The translations under genes and the position numbers were made by a program. DNA of 30,798 bases from DASWUZ01 sp036401395 (GTDB lineage: Bacteria; Acidobacteriota; Terriglobia; Terriglobales; Acidobacteriaceae): the NCBI GenBank assembly GCA_036401395.1, contig DASWUZ010000401.1, positions 1-30,798 on the forward strand, written 5' to 3'. Below, piece after piece: positions 23,620 to 30,798 of the stretch; the stretch's first letter is position 1; the number at the start of each line of letters is the position of its first letter. The notes under the pieces were generated by a model. The model did no database searches. It was not told the origin of the DNA and was given only the letters and a program-made list of their open reading frames with translations.

Positions 23620-24029
23620 TGCTGAATATATGCCGCCCTCAGGAGTTCCGGGCAGAAGTTCTATGCGAACGTGCGCCGCGTCGATGCGCCCCTCGACGCG
23701 GTAACAGTGTCCCAAAGTTAGTGCGTAAATGTCGCAGGTCTTTTGCAGAGTCAAGCAGGAGATCACGTTCTGATTATTGAACCCGTTCAAAACCAGTCCT
23801 TTGAGACCCTCAAAGAAAAAACTGACTATGGTGTGGTTGATGAGGATGTAGTGGCGTCGCGAGTCGAGTTCGCCCGTCATCTCAAAAGTATGGACCTTCA
23901 GGCAGGACTCGCCCGCTCGATTTAAGGTGAGACTGATTACTTCCGCATCGTGAAACGACGGCCAATAGCCAAACCATCGGACAACCTCATCCGCCCCCGG
24001 GGATATCCGCGAGTATTTTTCGTTTCCAT
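23620..24029 (-). pseudogene. Damaged gene for a small 'WPSFHDAE' protein (possibly Imm50-like)
   Basis: On the minus strand a frame open from the stop at 24039 encodes 'ADEVVRWFGYWPSFHDAEVI', 'SLTLNRAGESCLKVHTFEM', 'INHTIVSFFFEGLKGLVLNG' and 'FNNQNVISCLTL', then 'GRIDAAHVRIELLPGTPEGG'. The 'W-x-FHDAE' start and 'GFNxQNV' motif resemble a widespread family of about 130-residue soluble proteins, which I think is related to polymorphic-toxin immunity proteins (Imm50); that link is uncertain. This frame has no ATG, GTG or TTG before the conserved region. An ATG at 24029 lies in another frame, joined if one base were added to CCCCCGGGG at 23994-24002. The frame also fails to stop at the expected end near 23620 and runs on to 23392, antisense to the HU gene. 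The first in-frame ATG (23880) would lose the conserved start. Confidence 0.5.
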
Positions 24030-24069
24030 GTCTTGACTATCGTATGCCTTTGACCGGAATAGCCGACCC

Positions 24070-26529
24070 TCACATCAGGCTGATCGCGTCTACATCAACG
24101 ATGCGGTTCCGTCGGGGGATCGCTGCCTGATCTGCGTGGGTGAGCGCACCGTGCAGGGCGTGGGCGAGGGCGGAACGCTTGTCTGCCTTGAGCACCAGAT
24201 GAAAACGGTAGATGCGTTTGAGGCGGCTGAGTGGCGCAGTTGCAGGGCCGAGCACGCGGACGCCGTCAAGTTGAGTTGACGCGAACCATCGCCCGAGGAT
24301 AGAGGCCCATCCTGCTGCTTGCTCAAGCCGTGGGCTTTGGACGATGAGGTTCGTTAGGACGCCGAATGGCGGGTAGTGCATCCACTTGCGGTACTGCAGT
24401 TCCTTTTTCGCGAAGGCGTGGAAGTCGTGGGTGGCCGCGCACAGGATCGCGTAGTGATCGGGATGGTAGGTCTGTACGAGGACTTTTCCGGCAAGATCGC
24501 CGCGGCCCGCGCGTCCGGAGACCTGAGTTAATAGCTGGAAGACCCGCTCGGCGGCTCGGAAGTCAGGCAGGCCGAGGGCAAAGTCTGCCCCGACGACACC
24601 GACCAGCGTGACGCCGTGAATGTCATGGCCCTTGGCGATCATTTGAGTGCCGACGAGCAGGTTGATTTCGCCGGAGTGAAGGCGGTTTAGCAGCCGCTCC
24701 ATATCCTGGCGGCCTCGGACTGTATCGCGATCCATGCGTCCGATGCGCGCGCCGGGAAAGAGTTCGTGCAGGCGCTCTTCGCCTTGTTGCGAGCCTGCGC
24801 CGAGGAAGTGCAGATGCTCGCTTTCACACTTCGGACAGCGCTTAGGGACGGTGCGCTTGAATCCGCAGTAATGGCACTCCAGCCGCGTGCCGACTGGGGA
24901 CTGCACATCGTCGATGCCCTTGTGGTAGGTGAGCGAGATGGCGCAGTTTTCGCATTCAAGTTTGTCGCCGCAGGCACGGCAGATCACGACGAAGGAGTAG
25001 CCACGCCGGTTCAGGAGGATGATCACCTGCTCGCCGCGGTCGAGGGTGGCCCGGGTCTCGGCGATCAGTTCGCGTGAAAAGAGCTGCTCTTGCCCGGTCT
25101 GTTGAAACTCCAGACGCATGTCGACAAGCTCGACGAGAGGCAGCGGGCGGTTGGCGACGCGCTCGTGAATTTCTATCAGTGCGTAGCGACCGGTGGATGC
25201 ATTGCGCCAGGATTCGAGCGATGGGGTAGCCGACCCAAGCACCACGGTTGCAGAGTTCAACTTGGCACGCATCACGGCAACGTCGCGCGCATGGTAGCGC
25301 GGCATCTCTTCCTGCTTGTAGGACGAATCGTGCTCTTCATCGACAATCATGAGGCCCAGATTGGCGACCGGTGCAAAGACGGCGGAGCGTGTACCGACGA
25401 CGATGCGGGCGTCTCCTCGGCGGATGCGATGCCATTGTTCGGCGCGCTCCTCGGGAGTGAGTTGCGAGTGCAGCAGCGCGACGTTGTCACCGAACGTTGA
25501 GTGTAGTTGGCCGGCCATCGCCGGGGTCAAGCCGATCTCCGGCACGAGCAGTATGGCGGACTGGCCAGCGTCGAGCGCGGCCTGCATGGCTGCGAGATAG
25601 ACGGCGGTCTTGCCTGAGCCGGTGACGCCGTGCAGCAGGCATGGGCGAAATTTGGCGGTGGTGAGCGATGAGGCGATGGACTCGAAGGCCGCCTGCTGGG
25701 CTGGGTTCAACGTATAAAGGGGATGTTGAGCGAGGCTGGATATATGGAATTCGGCGGGACGCTCGTCGATGCGGACGAGTTCGCGGCGGACGAGTGTTGC
25801 CAGCGTCGAGGCCGGAAGGTTGAGGCGACGCAGTTCGACGATCGGCAGCGAACCGCCTGCTCCAGCGAGTTCAGCGAGGATTGCTTGCTGGTTGGGATTG
25901 AGCTTTGGCAGGCGCGCGTCGGTTACGAGCACCGCGTGTCGGACGAGCCGGCGGGCATCGCGCGGTGCGGCGGCGGTCTCGCGAGCTAGCCATTTTTTGC
26001 GAAGCATTCCTGTCAACAATTGCAGACTTGCGCCGGTGGCCGAGCGCAGCGTCGCCGCACGATTTGCCTGACCAGACTCGAGGTAATTCAGGACTGCGTA
26101 TTCTGAGTCCTGCTCAGCGGGAGTCTTGCGGGAGCGACGCGAGGAGCCTTGCCCGGCGCCGGCGTAGAGGATGGCCTTGCCTGTCTCAGTGATGCGATAC
26201 AGCACCTGGTGACGCACCTCAGCCATAAGCGGCAGCATCGACCGGAGCACCTCGCCAAGTGGCGCGATGTAGTACTTGCCGATCCACGCGGCGAGGTCCA
26301 GCAGTTCCGGAGAAAGGATCGGCTCAGTGTCGAGCACCGCGTCGATAGGTTTGGCCGCGACTGGAGGCGCTTCGTCGTGGAGCCGTATGACGATGCCCGT
26401 CATCTTCTCGGTGCGAAAAGGGACGAGTACTCTTGCACCGATGGCGGGCGCGTTTTCTCCGTCTCGCAGCGCGTAGGTGAAGGTGCGATCTAGCGGGACG
26501 GGCAGCGCTACGTCACAGAAACGAGGCAT
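24070..26529 (-). CDS. priA: Primosomal protein N' (replication restart helicase PriA)
   Basis: An 819-residue superfamily-2 helicase that reloads the replisome at stalled forks. The N-terminal 3'-end-binding domain covers about 1-105 ('DVALPVPLDRTFTYALRDG', 'GARVLVPFRTEKMTGIVI'). Helicase motifs: Walker A 'GVTGSGKT' at 301-308, Walker B 'IVDEEH' at 395-400, 'LGSATPSLES' at 431-440. Eight zinc-binding Cys are present at 517, 520, 526, 529, 552, 555, 565 and 568. The motor's second half has 'LVGTQMIAKGHD' and 'VSGRAGRGDLAGKVLVQTYH'. Residues of about 120-270 are more variable, with an Arg-rich patch near 130. Length is somewhat above E. coli PriA (about 730). A vapBC pair lies just upstream on the same strand. 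Confidence 0.95.
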   Translation of the reverse strand: MPRFCDVALPVPLDRTFTYALRDGENAPAIGARVLVPFRTEKMTGIVIRLHDEAPPVAAKPIDAVLDTEPILSPELLDLAAWIGKYYIAPLGEVLRSMLPLMAEVRHQVLYRITETGKAILYAGAGQGSSRRSRKTPAEQDSEYAVLNYLESGQANRAATLRSATGASLQLLTGMLRKKWLARETAAAPRDARRLVRHAVLVTDARLPKLNPNQQAILAELAGAGGSLPIVELRRLNLPASTLATLVRRELVRIDERPAEFHISSLAQHPLYTLNPAQQAAFESIASSLTTAKFRPCLLHGVTGSGKTAVYLAAMQAALDAGQSAILLVPEIGLTPAMAGQLHSTFGDNVALLHSQLTPEERAEQWHRIRRGDARIVVGTRSAVFAPVANLGLMIVDEEHDSSYKQEEMPRYHARDVAVMRAKLNSATVVLGSATPSLESWRNASTGRYALIEIHERVANRPLPLVELVDMRLEFQQTGQEQLFSRELIAETRATLDRGEQVIILLNRRGYSFVVICRACGDKLECENCAISLTYHKGIDDVQSPVGTRLECHYCGFKRTVPKRCPKCESEHLHFLGAGSQQGEERLHELFPGARIGRMDRDTVRGRQDMERLLNRLHSGEINLLVGTQMIAKGHDIHGVTLVGVVGADFALGLPDFRAAERVFQLLTQVSGRAGRGDLAGKVLVQTYHPDHYAILCAATHDFHAFAKKELQYRKWMHYPPFGVLTNLIVQSPRLEQAAGWASILGRWFASTQLDGVRVLGPATAPLSRLKRIYRFHLVLKADKRSALAHALHGALTHADQAAIPRRNRIVDVDAISLM

Positions 26530-26556
26530 GGGGTGTTTGGCGGCTGGATCGGACAG

Positions 26557-26925
26557 CTAGTGAAGGTCCATGGCGAGATTGAGAACCTGGGCGGCTGCCC
26601 GTAGCCTTTTATCGTGCGTATAGAGCCGGCATCCAACCATTAGAGATACGGAACATAGGAGATGGACATCGACATAGCCCAACCCCGAGCTGGGCAACGA
26701 CCAGTTTTCAATGGCGTTGAGTACGTCAACGTTCCTGGCCACCAGGGCAGGCTGCAAAGTGTTCAGCAGTTGGAGCACCAGGGCACGATCCCGGATTGAC
26801 CCAAGGGCGAGCTCGCCGAGTACGAAGGGATGAATGACTGCGTCCCCGTCGGCGAGTACGCGCTCCAGCATGCTACCTCCGCTGTTGAGGAAGTCGATCC
26901 AGACGCTAGTGTCGATCAGTATCAA
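26557..26925 (-). CDS. vapC: VapC-type PIN-domain toxin
   Basis: A 122-residue PIN-domain RNase with all four metal-binding acidic residues: Asp5 in 'MILIDTSVWIDF', Glu38 in 'LGELALG', Asp86 in 'YVDVHLL' and Asp105 in 'THDKRLR'. VapC toxins cleave initiator tRNA or rRNA when the antitoxin is lost. The start is a TTG at 26925, ten bases after the vapB stop; there is no ATG near it, but the sequence from this codon fits the family start exactly. A 14-base tandem repeat covers the vapB/vapC junction and probably moved this start away from an overlapping position. The pair sits between the UDG gene and priA, both housekeeping genes. Confidence 0.9.
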   Translation of the reverse strand: MILIDTSVWIDFLNSGGSMLERVLADGDAVIHPFVLGELALGSIRDRALVLQLLNTLQPALVARNVDVLNAIENWSLPSSGLGYVDVHLLCSVSLMVGCRLYTHDKRLRAAAQVLNLAMDLH

Positions 26926-26944
26926 TTGAGCAGTATCAATCGAG
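26917..26944. repeat. 14-bp tandem duplication at the vapB/vapC junction
   Basis: CAGTATCAATTGAG (26917-26930) is followed directly by CAGTATCAATCGAG (26931-26944), 13 of 14 bases identical. The copies span the end of vapB and the start of vapC. Because 14 is not a multiple of three, the first copy's TTG leads to a stop after five codons, and only the second copy's TTG starts VapC. Confidence 0.9.
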
Positions 26945-27133
26945 TTTAGGCCGACGGCGCGGTATGTACCGGGCGTGTGGGTCCATTCCTCCCAGTAGAA
27001 TTAGTCTGCGCGCGGCTTCTCGCTCAATGAGCGATGTCAGGCCGGCACGGACAAGGGCTGCGGTCTCGGTGATGCCGGTGAGTTCCTTCGCCTTGGTGAG
27101 GAGTTCATCATCGAGTGCCACAGTGGTGCGCAT
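26936..27133 (-). CDS. vapB: VapB-type ribbon-helix-helix antitoxin
   Basis: A 65-residue antitoxin. It opens 'MRTTVALDDELLTKAKELTG', the ribbon and first helix of a VapB2-like RHH/MetJ-type DNA-binding fold, followed by 'ITETAALVRAGLTSLIEREA' and a basic, proline-containing tail 'RYIPRRRPKLD' expected to occupy the toxin's active groove. It precedes vapC and very likely represses the operon: three GCATCA-type hexamers at 10-base spacing and a CTATGCATAG palindrome lie just upstream of its start. Antitoxins of this family bind such repeated short sites as dimers. The gene is intact. Confidence 0.88.
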   Translation of the reverse strand: MRTTVALDDELLTKAKELTGITETAALVRAGLTSLIEREAARRLILLGGMDPHARYIPRRRPKLD

Positions 27134-27143
27134 GGAAATTTAC

Positions 27144-27185
27144 CTATGCATAGATTTTAGCATCAATCTGCATCACTTTTGATGC
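27144..27185 (-). promoter_or_regulatory. Operator-like repeats upstream of vapBC
   Basis: On the plus strand GCATCA occurs at 27160-27165 and 27170-27175 and its reverse complement TGATGC at 27180-27185, so three hexamers sit at exact 10-base steps, one helical turn apart. CTATGCATAG at 27144-27153 is a perfect palindrome next to the start codon. The arrangement is suited to side-by-side RHH dimers such as VapB. Confidence 0.55.
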
Positions 27186-27214
27186 TGCCGAGTTCCCAAC
27201 GCCATCTCTGCGGG

Positions 27215-28102
27215 TCAGGCAACTGGCCGCGATGGCGGCTGCAATCCTAGCTCGGCCATCGCGATTTGAAGGTCGGACCATGCGGCTTTCTTTTGGGTGG
27301 GGTCTCGAAGCAGGAAGGCCGGGTGATAGGTGACGATCAGTTTTGCGTCGCGCCACGGATGTACACGCCCCCGCAGCGCACCGAGAGGACTCTTCGCACC
27401 GAGCAGATACGTCGCAGCCGTAGAGCCGAGCGCTACGATTACTTCGGGGCGGATGACGTCGATCTGGCGGAAGAGAAACTGGGTGCACGTGTGTGCTTCT
27501 TCAGGCTCGGGCACGCGGTTGGCGGGGGGCCGGCATTTTACGATGTTGGCAATGTAGACCTGTTCGCGGCGCAGGCCCATCGCGTTGATCATATTGTTGA
27601 GTAATTGCCCGGCTTTACCGACGAAGGGCACGCCGGTCCTGTCTTCGTCTGCGCCTGGGCCCTCGCCGACGAAAATCAGCCGGGCGTTCGGGTCGCCATC
27701 GCCGTAGACGATCTTGTTGCGACCGGCAAAGGCGAGTGGGCATCGGGTACAGTCCCCTATCTCTTCGCGGATAAGCAGCAGCGCGGCGGCCCTTTGTGGA
27801 GCGGGTATAACGGGGCCAATGGCAGGCGCGGCGGGCATGGTCTTTCTTGCGGCTATGATGTCCTCCTCGGTCGTGTCTTGATTCTGAATGTGCGGAGGCG
27901 GGCCTGGACGCGGGTCTGGATTATTTGTAACAGGAGCGGTTACTGATCTTTCGCTATTTGTAACCGTGTTTGCTCTGATTATGGAGTCTACCCGTGGCGT
28001 TGGCTCACCGCGGCGATAAAAATCGTGTATGCCGAGGTCACGGCAATATTGGATGCGAGCCGTGATCGCCTGTTGGAGCTCTGGATCGATCTGAGATTTC
28101 AA
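27215..28102 (-). CDS. Type-4 uracil-DNA glycosylase with 4Fe-4S cluster
   Basis: A 295-residue uracil-DNA glycosylase of the family 4/5 group. Four Cys for a 4Fe-4S cluster are at 118 and 121 ('CTRCPLA'), 190 ('IVKCRPPANR') and 206 ('HTCTQFL'). The active-site motif is 'GEGPGADEDRTGVPFVGKAG' at about 146-165 and the second motif is 'TYHPAFLLR' at about 258-266. It removes uracil from DNA to start base-excision repair. Residues 1-105 are an extended, Pro/Thr/Asn-rich region that is not needed for the fold. The start is a TTG at 28102, nine bases after the coaBC stop, and no ATG fits before the conserved part. It follows coaBC closely, so the two are likely co-transcribed. Confidence 0.93.
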   Translation of the reverse strand: MKSQIDPELQQAITARIQYCRDLGIHDFYRRGEPTPRVDSIIRANTVTNSERSVTAPVTNNPDPRPGPPPHIQNQDTTEEDIIAARKTMPAAPAIGPVIPAPQRAAALLLIREEIGDCTRCPLAFAGRNKIVYGDGDPNARLIFVGEGPGADEDRTGVPFVGKAGQLLNNMINAMGLRREQVYIANIVKCRPPANRVPEPEEAHTCTQFLFRQIDVIRPEVIVALGSTAATYLLGAKSPLGALRGRVHPWRDAKLIVTYHPAFLLRDPTQKKAAWSDLQIAMAELGLQPPSRPVA

Positions 28103-28111
28103 GCCGGTCCG

Positions 28112-29410
28112 CTACTCTCGGGGATCGAACGGCGACTTAGCCTGGGCCGCGCCCGTCGCCATCAGGGAGAGCCCCTCGTCCAAGACAATCTGCGGGCGGC
28201 GCAGCGAGATTGTTTCGTCAAGAATGCGGTCGGCGAGCTCCCGCTTCGTCATCTCGGGAAACTCGATGGCGGTCTGTTCGGTGAGAAAGGTGGCCGCATT
28301 GTTGTCTGAATCGAAGCCGAGACCGGAACGAGACACGTCGTTGAGCACGATAGCGTCAGCGCCTTTGCGGGTGAGCTTGGCGCGGCCATGCTGCAAGGGT
28401 TCCTGCGTCTCGGCGGCGAAACCGATGACCAGTGTGCCCGTCCTACGCTTGCGAACGACTTCGGCAAGGATGTCCTCCGTGGGCTCGAACTCGAGCACCA
28501 AGGGGCCCGACCGCTTCATCTTTTGCTCGGCGCGAATGCGTGGGCGGTAGTCGGCTACCGCTGCTGCCTTGATCACGATACTTGCGCTATCGAGGCGGCT
28601 GAGCACGGCGGCCCGCATTTCGTCGGCTGTAATCACGGGAACGATTTCGCAATTGGAGGGCGCGCGAAGAGAGGTAGGCGCAGTGATGAGAATGACTCGA
28701 GCGCCGCGTTGCTGGGCCGCCTCGGCAATGGCATACCCCATCTTGCCGCTTGACCGATTGCCTATGAACCGCACAGGATCGAGCGCCTCTCGCGTGCCGC
28801 CCGCAGTGACGAGGACCACTTCGCCAGCAAGATCGTTCGACTGATTGAGAGTGTCGAGCACGGCGCGCAGGATGTCGTCGTTCTCGGCCAGGCGACCCTG
28901 GCCCTCCATGCCGCAGGCAAGATAGCCGCTGGCCGGCGACACGATGCGCACGCCGCGCGACTCCAGCGTTTCGATGTTGGCCTGCGTCGCTGGGTGCTGC
29001 CACATATTGATGTTCATCGCCGGAGCGACGACGACCGGAGCGGTGGTCGCGAGATACATGGTCGTCAGGAAATCATCAGCAATTCCGTTGGCAAATTTGG
29101 CGAGAACGTTGGCCGTGGCAGGCGCGACGAGAAGCACATCGGTAGTCTGGGCCGCTTGTATATGCTCGATACCGGGAGTGTCACCCGGTGAAGCGTCGTG
29201 GTGGCCGGTGGCGTCGGAGGAATCCTCCGACCAGAGGCCGGTTATTACGCGATGGCCAGTGAGGGACGCAAAAGTCAGCGGCTGAATAAACTTCTGCGCT
29301 GACTCCGTCATCACTACATGAACGTCGAGGGCCTGCCGTTGAAGTGTTCGGACCAGCTCTGCTGCCTTATAGGCGGCAATGCCGCCTGAGACGCCCACCG
29401 TGACCTTCAT
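28112..29410 (-). CDS. coaBC: Bifunctional phosphopantothenoylcysteine decarboxylase / phosphopantothenate-cysteine ligase
   Basis: The start at 29410 ('MKVTVGVSGGIAAYKAAELV') fits the family; the upstream ATG at 29506 would overlap the neighbouring gene. The 432-residue product makes coenzyme A: CoaB joins cysteine to 4'-phosphopantothenate and CoaC decarboxylates the product. In the N-terminal FMN-binding CoaC domain His83 ('IEHIQA'), 'PAMN' at 130-133 and Cys166 in 'ACGMEGQGR' are the active-site marks. The CoaB domain (about 190-432) has 'NRSSGKMGYAIAEAA', 'KAAAVADYRP' and 'KMKRSG'. Residues 62-82 hold a short acidic, His-containing insertion. A TACAAT element sits six bases before the ATG. 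UDG follows 9 bases after the stop. Confidence 0.95.
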   Translation of the reverse strand: MKVTVGVSGGIAAYKAAELVRTLQRQALDVHVVMTESAQKFIQPLTFASLTGHRVITGLWSEDSSDATGHHDASPGDTPGIEHIQAAQTTDVLLVAPATANVLAKFANGIADDFLTTMYLATTAPVVVAPAMNINMWQHPATQANIETLESRGVRIVSPASGYLACGMEGQGRLAENDDILRAVLDTLNQSNDLAGEVVLVTAGGTREALDPVRFIGNRSSGKMGYAIAEAAQQRGARVILITAPTSLRAPSNCEIVPVITADEMRAAVLSRLDSASIVIKAAAVADYRPRIRAEQKMKRSGPLVLEFEPTEDILAEVVRKRRTGTLVIGFAAETQEPLQHGRAKLTRKGADAIVLNDVSRSGLGFDSDNNAATFLTEQTAIEFPEMTKRELADRILDETISLRRPQIVLDEGLSLMATGAAQAKSPFDPRE

Positions 29411-29474
29411 TCCGATATTGTACCTTGGGGGCTGCCTTGCCCGGCTGCTCCGGCTTCGGGAGAATGCGCGCAGG

Positions 29475-30798
29475 TCAGGATCGTTTGACACCTTCGACTT
29501 CCTCAATAGCGCCGCCCTCGCCAGGAGCTAGAAACAAATTCGTTTCCAACCCATGCTGGCGCGTATAGAGGTCGTAGTATCTGCCCCCCAGGATATATAG
29601 CGAATCGTGCGTCCCACGCTCCACGATCCTGCCGCCCTCGACCACCAGTATCTGGTCGGCGCGACGAATTGTCGACAGCCGGTGAGCAATCACGAAGGTA
29701 GTGCGTCCCTGCATGAGGAAGTTGAGTCCTTGCTGGATCATGGCCTCGGACTCGGAGTCGAGTGAGCTCGTCGCCTCATCGAGGATCAGGATGCGCGGGT
29801 CAGCCAGCACCGCGCGAGCTATCGAAAGCCGCTGACGCTGGCCGCCTGAAAGCTTCACCCCGCGCTCGCCAACGATGGTGTCATAGGCCTCCGGGAAGCG
29901 CTCAGCAAATTCATCTACTCGCGCAATGCGGCAGGCCTCGAGAAACTGCTCCTCAGTGGCCATTGGCCGCGAAAACATCACGTTCTCCCGGATGGTCCCA
30001 TCAAAGAGAAACGACTCCTGCAAGACCACTCCAAGCTGCCCGCGATAATCGTCCAGCCGCACCGTCGAGAGATCGACGTCATCCACCAGGATGCGTCCGA
30101 CGGTCGGCGTATGAAAGGCGCAAATCAAAGATATGATCGTCGACTTACCCGACCCGGACGAGCCAACCAGTGCCGTGACCGTCCCCGGTCTTGCTACAAA
30201 CGAAACCCCATGCAGCACCGGCTTTTCAGGCTCGTATGCAAAATTGACTTCGTCGAAAATGACCTCTCCGCGAATCGTTCCAAACGCATGCGTGCGCCCG
30301 GAGTCGGTGAACTCATCCTTCTCGTTAAGAATTTCCATGGTGCGGTCGAGGCCGGCGATTGCCTCAGTCAACTGAGTGCCCACGTTCACGATCTGAAAGA
30401 CCGGCGCGACCATAAACGCCAGAAACATCGTGTACTGCACATACTGTCCGACCGTGAGTTGGTGGGATATCACCTGGTGTGCACCGAGATACATCACCAG
30501 CCCGCCGACGATTCCCATAATGCTCGTCGCCGTGAAAGAGAGCGTGCTGATCACGGTTAGCGATCGCATCACGTTGGCGAGCAGGCGGGCCGCGCCCTCG
30601 GCGAAAACTCCTGCCTCGCGCGTTTCCGCGTGGTAGCCCTTGATAACGCGCACTCCGCCCAGCGACTCCGTCAGCCGGCCGGTAACTTCGGCGTTGATCT
30701 TGCCGCGCTCTCGAAATACAGGGCGCACGATGCGCAAGGCCTTCTGCAGTACGAAGATGAAGACGAGCAAGACCCCAAAGATAATCGAGGTCATCAAA
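29475..30798 (-). CDS. MsbA-like ABC exporter, 3' part (N-terminus beyond the window)
   Basis: The frame stays open to the right edge, so the gene is cut at its 5' end; at least 440 residues are present. The visible membrane-domain part includes 'GKINAEVTGRLTESLGGVRV', 'IKGYHAETRE' and two hydrophobic segments. The ATPase domain shows Walker A 'GSSGSGKS', 'QESFLFDGTIRENV', signature 'LSGGQRQRLSIARAVL', Walker B 'ILILDEATSSLD' and switch His in 'FVIAHRLSTIRRADQI'. It ends in an acidic tail ('EGGAIEEVEGVKRS'). It is clearly different from the other MsbA-like exporter at 10897, so the organism has at least two. Substrate unknown: lipid A, other lipids or drugs. It lies 64 bases upstream of coaBC on the same strand. 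Confidence 0.92.
   Translation of the reverse strand, partial: LMTSIIFGVLLVFIFVLQKALRIVRPVFRERGKINAEVTGRLTESLGGVRVIKGYHAETREAGVFAEGAARLLANVMRSLTVISTLSFTATSIMGIVGGLVMYLGAHQVISHQLTVGQYVQYTMFLAFMVAPVFQIVNVGTQLTEAIAGLDRTMEILNEKDEFTDSGRTHAFGTIRGEVIFDEVNFAYEPEKPVLHGVSFVARPGTVTALVGSSGSGKSTIISLICAFHTPTVGRILVDDVDLSTVRLDDYRGQLGVVLQESFLFDGTIRENVMFSRPMATEEQFLEACRIARVDEFAERFPEAYDTIVGERGVKLSGGQRQRLSIARAVLADPRILILDEATSSLDSESEAMIQQGLNFLMQGRTTFVIAHRLSTIRRADQILVVEGGRIVERGTHDSLYILGGRYYDLYTRQHGLETNLFLAPGEGGAIEEVEGVKRS

Noticed and set aside
1..30798. CRISPR arrays, tRNA or rRNA genes, insertion sequences, prophage genes or attachment sites.
   Set aside because: I saw no regularly spaced repeats, tRNA-like folds, transposase or integrase motifs, or phage structural genes in either strand.

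Overview
The window is a high-GC, gene-dense stretch of a Gram-negative bacterial chromosome. The gene content (LPS export and lipid A acylation genes, a long-form HPF, a signal-peptide 'SWKLN' protein, a DUF5916-type outer-membrane protein, a type-4 uracil-DNA glycosylase) and the atypical arrangement point to Acidobacteriota, probably the Terriglobia/Acidobacteriia. That assignment is inferred from protein character and gene order; no database search was done.

Layout. Bases 1-2911 (mostly +) hold the end of an S9-type peptidase, a small secreted protein, recX, a frameshifted HicB-like antitoxin, a small membrane-anchored orphan on the minus strand and a conserved-looking hypothetical. Bases 2976-10107 (+) are a housekeeping block resembling the proteobacterial lpt-rpoN-hpf-rapZ cluster: a giant LptC/OstA-like protein, lptB, rpoN (sigma-54) with large insertions, long hpf and rapZ; the ptsN gene often found here in Proteobacteria is absent. 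Bases 10151-10823 hold an AbrB/PIN toxin-antitoxin pair whose toxin is frameshifted. Bases 10897-14760 (+) carry an MsbA-like exporter, yicC, gmk (without an ordinary start codon) and rpoZ. From 14778 most genes are on the minus strand: a MobB-like P-loop protein, lpxD, an LpxL-like acyltransferase, a DUF5916 outer-membrane protein, a dienelactone-hydrolase-like protein, a SYLF/Ysc84 protein, a LuxR-type regulator overlapping dcd, then (+) an HU-family gene, a damaged 'WPSFHDAE' protein gene, priA, vapBC, a type-4 UDG, coaBC and the 3' part of a second MsbA-like exporter.

How they work together. Much of the window serves envelope biogenesis: LpxD and the LpxL-like enzyme acylate lipid A, the MsbA-like exporters may flip it, and LptB with the LptC/OstA protein move LPS outward. 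A second theme is nucleotide and genome maintenance (gmk, dcd, UDG, priA, recX, HU) and a third is transcription/translation control (rpoN, rpoZ, hpf, rapZ, yicC).

The most unusual signals are: a gmk frame with no ATG/GTG/TTG; three small accessory genes (HicB, PIN, WPSFHDAE) each disrupted by an apparent one-base indel next to a homopolymer; a 14-bp tandem duplication that seems to have pulled vapB and vapC apart; a LuxR regulator whose receiver domain lacks the phospho-acceptor Asp and is coupled to dcd by TAATG; a P-loop protein with a Cys cluster next to lpxD; and several clean inverted repeats that look like operators. I did not find an evident new multi-gene system.
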